Assembly: GCA_041389525.1 (NCBI GenBank)
Contig: JAWKRR010000019.1
Coordinates: 1 to 64,000 of the forward strand
Source: JACKFB01 sp041389525
GTDB taxonomy: Bacteria; Myxococcota_A; UBA9042; PHBI01; JACKFB01
Length of the DNA: 64,000 nucleotides
Reading direction: 5' to 3'
This document shows positions 59,103 through 64,000 of the stretch, in pieces. How positions within the stretch are numbered: position 1 is the stretch's first letter; each line of letters starts with the position of its first letter. The notes beneath the pieces are model-generated. The model was given only the letters and a program-made list of their open reading frames with translations. It was not told where the DNA came from and did no database searches. Made by a program: the position numbers and the translations under genes.

Positions 59103-61089
59103 ATGGGATCGGTCGAATCCTGCCGACGTGCACCGCGATTGCGCGTCGGGTTGTCTCTTGGGGGGACCGCGCTGCTGGTCGGCGCATTCTTCCTCGGTTG
59201 CAGCGGGTCTGCTGACCAACCAGGTCGATTCGCGTCCCGCGCGACGCAGGGCGATCGTGCTCAACGACCTGGGCCCGGCCGACGTCCAGCCCGACGCCGA
59301 GCCCAGGCCCGACGTCAGGGCCCCTGTGTAAATCAATGCGCCAAGGAGTACCCGGTCTCCTGCATGCATGGCGACGAGGGCGGGATATCAAGACCTGCTC
59401 GTGCAGCCTGCGCCCCGCGGCGGATGGGAAGGCGTGCGATGACGGGGTGGAGTGCACGGCCGCCGATACCTGCGTCGCCGGGGTCTGCGAGGGCGGCCCG
59501 CCGGCCGAACTCGTTGAGCCAAGCGAGGGCTGGCAGCCCGAGGGCACGCCGTTGCTGCGGCCCGATGACCCGCCTGGATTTGGGCCGCAGTTCGCAGGAT
59601 CCCTGCTGCAGGGCATGCGACGGCTCACGAGCCTATCTGAACTGGCTGGCCAGCGGATCTCCGCAAACTCGCCATTTTGGGCTGCAGCCGCGCCCACCGG
59701 AGGGCAATCACCCTCGAACTTACGTCACGCATTCGTACCTATGAGCTCCACCCTTGAGCCCGTCTACAGGACATACAGCTCAGCCACGGCTGGAAACGCT
59801 GCGACCAGGGCGATTCGTGTCGGCGCGGATGGTACGCTCTACGCCACGGGGTGGAAGGACTTCGGCTCAGGTGCCCAGAGCTATGGTTGGGCAGCGCGGT
59901 ACAGTGGGGGACATTTTATGGGAACGTCCAGATGCGCAAGCTCTTCGCAGCAACTGACGTGTTGCCGGCGCCGGACCTCGGATGTGCCTCGTGGAGGGCG
60001 GTCCCAAGAGCGCCGCGGGGCCGTTGAGTTCAGAGATTTCTCTCAGCGTTCGTCGGCAAGATGCCAGTGGCAATGACGTCTGGGCGACGGAGATCGATGC
60101 GGTCTTGCCGCTCGCGAACCTCGCCGTTTCGGCTTGCTCCCGTTCGCGAGGGCGGAGTCGTGGTCGCGTATGGCACTTGAGACGCAGATAAGTTCCGACG
60201 GCACGAAGTCTGCGGAGCGTTGGGCGGCGTCGGCGGCGCGTTTCGACGCGGACGGTGCGATTCGCTGGAGGAAAACGCCGCTAGGCTTACCCGGAAATTT
60301 TCGTCGCACATGGGACGCATCGCCCGTGCTGCCGGACGACCACTTCATGGTGTTCGAAGCGTCCAGTGGCAACCTTTGGACCTTGGGACCGCTATCCGGT
60401 CTCCGCGTGGCGCGTCGACGCGGACGGAAATTCCTCGGGGTGAAACGAAAGGTGTATCCCAGGCTGAGGCACTATTTCTTGGCGAGCGAGGCGACGGGGC
60501 ACCGACGGCGGGTGCTGACTACCGGATACCTGAACGACTACCATGGCACATACGAGAAGCCGATGCTGATCCTCGTGCTGAATCCTGGGAGACGGACGGA
60601 TTTGTCATGAAGTTGGATCGGTGGGGCAATTTTGAATGGATGCGGCTGTTCGGAGATCGGGCGCAGGATTCGACGTCTTGTGGACCGTCGTCGCGAGTCC
60701 CGACGGTCGAATCACCGCGACAGGCGCGCTCGATGGCGAAACCGGGTCAAAGTCCGCAACTGGATCCTCCGCACCGACTTCTGGGGCCGCACCTGCGGCA
60801 TGCGCCTCGGCGTCTGCGCCGACAAGCCCTGGCAGGACTGCGAGGACGGCAACCACTGCACGATCAACTGGTGCGACCCGGATGCGGGCTGCACGCACCC
60901 GGCGCTGCCCGATGGCAGCCGTGTGGCGAGGGGCTGACGTGTCAGGGGACGGTCAAGTGGCCGCGCCACCGCGCCGCGGCCCCCGGCCCTCGGCCCCCGC
61001 GCCCGGTCGTGCCGCCGTGCATAGCGACTAGCTGGGACATCAACACCTGCGCGTGCAGCCTGCGCCCCGCGGGCGCACCTCCGGTGTGA
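59103..61089 (+). pseudogene. Frame-broken lipoprotein with Cys modules
   Basis: From ATG 59103 a lipoprotein signal reads LRVGLSLGGTALLVGAFFLG followed by CSGSADQ. Later frames give an Asp/Pro linker (DVQPDAEPRPDV), a Cys module (DIKTCSCSLRPA, then CDDGVECTAADTCVAGVCEG), propeller-like blades (AIRVGADGTLYATGWKD) and a last module (CEDGNHCTINWCDPDAGC). The pieces occupy all three frames, so more than five small shifts are needed. The original product would have been about 650 residues, like the other linker lipoproteins here. Confidence 0.55.
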
Positions 61090-61744
61090 CCAGCCCACCG
61101 CCCGATCCCCCTCGGTGCGCCCGCCACCTGACCACCCAGGTGCCCGATCCCCCTCGGTGCGGCCACCTGACCACCCAGCCGCCCGATCCCCGCGGTGTGC
61201 CGGCCACCTGACCACCCCGCGCCCTCACCCCGCGGGAGCACCCCCGGTGCGACCGCCCCACCGCCCGTCACTCCCCGCAGCGTGCCCGCCGCACTGACCA
61301 CCCAACCGCCCGATCCCCCCCGAGGGTCTCCCGCGGTGAGTCGCCCCACCACGGCATCACCCCCCAGGGCCACGCCGCGCTCAGGCGTCCGGTCCCCGTC
61401 CCCCGACCGGGTGACGGGCACCTGACCGTCCAGGTCCCCGTCACCCCATCCGTCCGCGTCAACACCCTGTCACTACGGCGAGCATCTAGGTGGAGCCCCC
61501 GCCGAGCGAGCGCGCTCCAGCACTAGACGAGAGGGCGACGTGTGCCGGGGCACGCGGAGCCCAGGCTGCGCGGCAGTGATGGGAGCGCGCCGCGCAGCCG
61601 GCGAAGAGGCTCAAGATGAAGATGCTCGCCAGTAGTCCAGGCCGCCGGCCCATCGCCCGTCGTCCCCGTCGACCTCCGGCCCGTCCGCCCCGGCGTCACG
61701 GCCTCCTCCGCCCGTCGCCGTCCCAGCCCCACGCCCCGCCCGCG
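61089..61744. repeat. Degenerate tandem repeats and non-coding stretch
   Basis: From about 61085 to 61260 an imperfect unit of about 45 bases recurs (CCCGATCCCCCTCGGTGCG followed by CCACCTGACCACCC). The next 150 bases keep the same C-rich style with more decay. No reading frame with family features is seen. The rest, to 61744, is GC-rich and featureless. Confidence 0.5.
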
Positions 61745-62399
61745 TCAGCGGCTGAAGAGCCCCGGATGCCGCGCCATTTCGCCCGCCAGCCGCAGAAACC
61801 CAGCGCTCACGTCACGCAGCGCCTGCCAGTGCTGGTCCCACTCGACCCGCGCCTGCAGGGCACGGGTGCTCGTGACGCTCTCCGTCTCCCGCCCCGTCCG
61901 CCGTGACCTGCCCGATCGCCGCCAGCAACGCGTCGCGTCCGACCCGCGTCACTCCGAAACGCCTCAGGAAAGGCTACGCCGGCTCCTCGCCATGCCGTCC
62001 ACCAGATGAATCAACCCGTCGAGCGTCCGCTGGTGGCTCATCCCACCGGTCGGCGAGCCCAACGGAAGGAAGAGCCGCGCGCGGAGTCAGCGCCAGCTTC
62101 GCCTCGTCCACGCCCGAGGTCCACGAGTCGCCCAGCAACGACGCCAGGCTCGTAATTTGCGCCCACGAATACTGCAGCCGTCCACCGCCGTCTCGTCGCG
62201 AACCCGCCGCGCCTGCTCGTCCTCACCCTCCTCCTTGCAACCGCATAGCCAGCGCTCCGCTCAAAGGCTCGCCGTGCTTGCCGACAAAGCGGTCAAAGAC
62301 CCGCCCGACCGCCTCATCGATGCCCCGGAACTCGTCCGCCCGAGCCACCACCCGATCCCCCAAAATCCGCCGGTCGCGGTCCGTCCTCGTCACAGCCAT
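61745..62399 (-). pseudogene. Frame-broken helical protein gene
   Basis: ATG 62399 has GGGAGG nine bases upstream. The first frame reads MAVTRTDRDRRILGDRVVAR, then FDRFVGKHGEPLSGALAMRL. Further peptides lie in other frames: AQITSLASLLGDSWTSGVDE, SHQRTLDGLIHLVDGMA, FGVTRVGRDALLAAIGQV, and finally RVEWDQHWQALRDVSAGFLR followed by LAGEMARHPGLFSR and a stop at 61745. The joined product would be about 220 helical residues. The family is not recognised. At least four shifts are needed. Confidence 0.5.
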
Positions 62400-62775
62400 G
62401 ACATCCTCCCAAGTCTTCAAGTCCACCACGCATGACCCAAACCCAGGCCCACACCCCTGGAGCGTCCCGCGTCGCAGCAAAGCCGTCAACCCCACCCCGG
62501 AGCCCCCCGCACGAGCCCAGATCTCGGGCGGGCGCTGCTCCGACCGACGGCGCCTCCGCCGCCAACCCCGACCCCGCGCCCAGAGCCCCCGCCCGCCCAC
62601 CGATTCGATTTCCGAGCATCCACAAGCGCTAGAACCCCAAAGCGACACCGGTTTCAGCCCGTCGGGCGAATTGTGCGCCCACCTTCGGACCCGAGCGAGG
62701 TAGCTTGGTGAAGTTCATTCCTTGGCGTCTTGCCTTTAGCGCTGCATAAACAATTCACGACGAAGGACCTCTGCC
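62400..62775. other. Intergenic with duplicated promoter copy B
   Basis: The left half is featureless upstream sequence of the minus-strand pseudogene. From 62637 it carries the duplicated leader of the LRR-like genes, with TTGGCG (62722-62727), a 17-base spacer and CATAAA (62745-62750) as the promoter candidate. Confidence 0.55.
62722..62750 (+). promoter_or_regulatory. Putative promoter of LRR-like gene B
   Basis: TTGGCG, 17 bases, CATAAA. Position and spacing equal those of copy A at 57450-57478, which supports a shared promoter. Confidence 0.45.
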
Positions 62776-64000
62776 ATGCGTAGCCAACGGATCCTCAACT
62801 CTCTCTCTCTCTACCAATACTGGCCTTTGCGGTGATCACAGGCGCCGCGACCGAGGCTAGCGCCCAGCTCGTCGACTGCACCACTGTGTGTCCACCCGCT
62901 GCCGTTTGGGGGGCTACCGGTCTGGGCACTCCCGGTTTCCAGACCACCGTGACCGTGAACCCCGGCCTCGCCTGCGGCGCGGTCGTCGCGGGCCAGATCC
63001 CGCTCGACAGACTCACCGGCGCCGGGGGCTGTCCCGTCGCGTGTGGCGTCAACGCGACGTTCCTGCGTTTCACTTCGGCGTACGCGTACCCGCCGGGTGG
63101 CGTCACCATGGACCCCGCCGTGACCTGCGTGCGCGGCACCCTCAGCGCCATCTCCACGAATCTTACAGATCTCACCGCCGACTCGGTCACCGTGTTGGGC
63201 GTTGATCTGCTCATCCAGAGCAACGCGTCCTTGACCGCCGTGTCGTTCATGGCGCTGCCAACCATCGGAACCGCGGGCATCTCCAACGATCTGCTGATCA
63301 CGTCAAACCCGGCGCTGGAAGGGGTCGACTTCTCCAGCTTGGGGACGATCTTCGGCAAGCTAGAGATCACGTCCAACGGCCTGCTGCCCAACCTGGGGAC
63401 CTTGGCCGGACTGACCGCCGTGCTCGGTGCGATAAAGATCTGGAACAACGCGACCCTGGATCTGCCATTCGCCGAGCTCGCCGCGCTGACCGTGGCGGGA
63501 AGCGGGATCGAGGTCTCGGGAAACCCGGCCATGGCCACGCTGGACCTCTCCGCGCTGACCCTCGTGGGGTTCGCCTCTAGCGGGAGCGTAACGATCAACG
63601 CCAACGCGCTGGTCCTCCTCGATTTGAGCGGCCTGATGGCGGTGCAGTCGGGGATCTCGGTGACGAGCGAGCCCAACCTCTTCGCGCTGAGTCCGGCGGC
63701 CTGGGTGCTCCCGGCGGTGGCCAAGAGCCTGGTCATCGCCAACAACCCGAGCCTGCTGGATCTCAACGTGCTCACGAGCATCCTAGCGGTCGGCCAGGAC
63801 GTGCTCATCGACAACAATGACGCGCTCGGCAGCATCACCGGTCTGGGAGGCACCCTCGCCGCCGTCGGAGCGCAGCTGACCGTGCGGGGCAACGGCGCGC
63901 TCCCCGCCGTGAGCTTTCCGGTGCTTCCGGCGGTGGGTCGCCTTGAGCTTCGCGACAACGACGCCATGGTCGCGCTGGGCTTCGATGTGCTGGCGGCGGT
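62776..64000 (+). CDS. Secreted LRR-like protein B, out of frame at a (CT)7 tract, runs off right edge
   Basis: ATG 62776 begins MRSQRILNSLSL as in copy A, but the tract is (CT)7 instead of (CT)6, so the start codon is two bases out of phase with the body. The body frame (phase of 62811) is open from the signal peptide (LPILAFAVITGAATEASAQ) to base 64000 without a stop, 396 codons. It contains repeats such as GTLSAISTNLTDLTADSVT, DLLITSNPALEGVDFSSLG and SLVIANNPSLLDLNVLTSIL. This is the same solenoid type as copy A. The long intact body argues that the gene is functional and switched off, or that one CT is an error. Confidence 0.7.

Noticed and set aside
59103..61089. Several separate small genes in the broken lipoprotein region
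   Set aside because: The short frames carry successive pieces of one lipoprotein plan (signal, linker, Cys module, blades), so one frame-broken gene explains them better.

Overview
The window looks like chromosomal DNA of a high-GC Gram-negative bacterium, most probably a myxobacterium-like member of Myxococcota or a relative such as the bradymonads. This is an inference from style. Many secreted lipoproteins have a lipobox cysteine followed by an Asp/Gly-rich stretch, then Asp-Ala-Pro-rich linkers, EGF-like and other Cys-rich modules and beta-propellers. There is also a giant protein kinase-ATPase-cyclase fusion, a lipoxygenase, a multicopper oxidase lipoprotein and a carotenoid cleavage oxygenase. 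No rRNA, tRNA, CRISPR array or insertion sequence was recognised.

Layout. Bases 1-2000 hold the 5' part of a DUF222/HNH endonuclease gene (minus strand, running off the left edge), two convergent orphan antitoxin-like genes and a tiny membrane protein. Bases 2051-5088 are an alpha/beta hydrolase plus outer-membrane-barrel pair, divergent from a TetR regulator across a perfect palindrome. Bases 5169-10200 carry a methyltransferase, a coiled-coil lipoprotein, a K+ channel with an RCK domain coupled to a GST-like gene, and a 43-residue lipoprotein. Bases 10555-14286 encode a very large Cys-module lipoprotein. Bases 14639-19473 hold a DUF1456 (YehS) protein, a HipA/YjjJ-like kinase with a damaged N-terminus, a BNR-repeat protein paired with a MoaD-like ubiquitin-fold protein, and a DUF1513 Tat lipoprotein. 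Bases 19485-27648 hold a multicopper oxidase, a TetR/DUF4336 pair, an esterase-like lipoprotein, a membrane protein, a radical SAM protein and a GT4 glycosyltransferase.

Bases 27863-32861 include a secreted lipocalin-like protein, a three-gene phospholipid head-group operon (nucleotidyltransferase and two CDP-alcohol phosphatidyltransferases) and a small lipoprotein. Bases 32863-41477 run on one strand: an EGF/metallopeptidase lipoprotein, a small lipoprotein, a Cys-rich secreted protein, then a heavy-metal RND adaptor and pump. The adaptor has four Cys/His modules, and no outer-membrane channel gene is nearby. Two more linker-rich lipoproteins follow. Bases 45062-46560 carry a Uma2-type nuclease and a small AAA ATPase.

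The most attractive functional unit is 46598-49460, a lipoxygenase followed by a catalase-related heme protein. It recalls the catalase-like allene oxide synthase/lipoxygenase pairs of corals and some cyanobacteria, and it is divergent from an 1800-residue kinase/ATPase/GAF/cyclase regulator (49604-55006). An inverted array of about 0.7 kb built on a CACGGAGA motif separates that regulator from a carotenoid oxygenase.

From 57.5 kb to the right edge the character changes. Two paralogous secreted leucine-rich-type proteins share a duplicated promoter and a CT dinucleotide tract inside the signal-peptide codons: (CT)6 is in frame in the first copy, (CT)7 is out of frame in the second. Between them lies a block where nearly every reading frame is broken by small indels. 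It is either a true gene graveyard or an indel-rich stretch of assembly, and the sequence alone cannot decide which. The same single-base-deletion pattern recurs at 16.4-16.7 kb.
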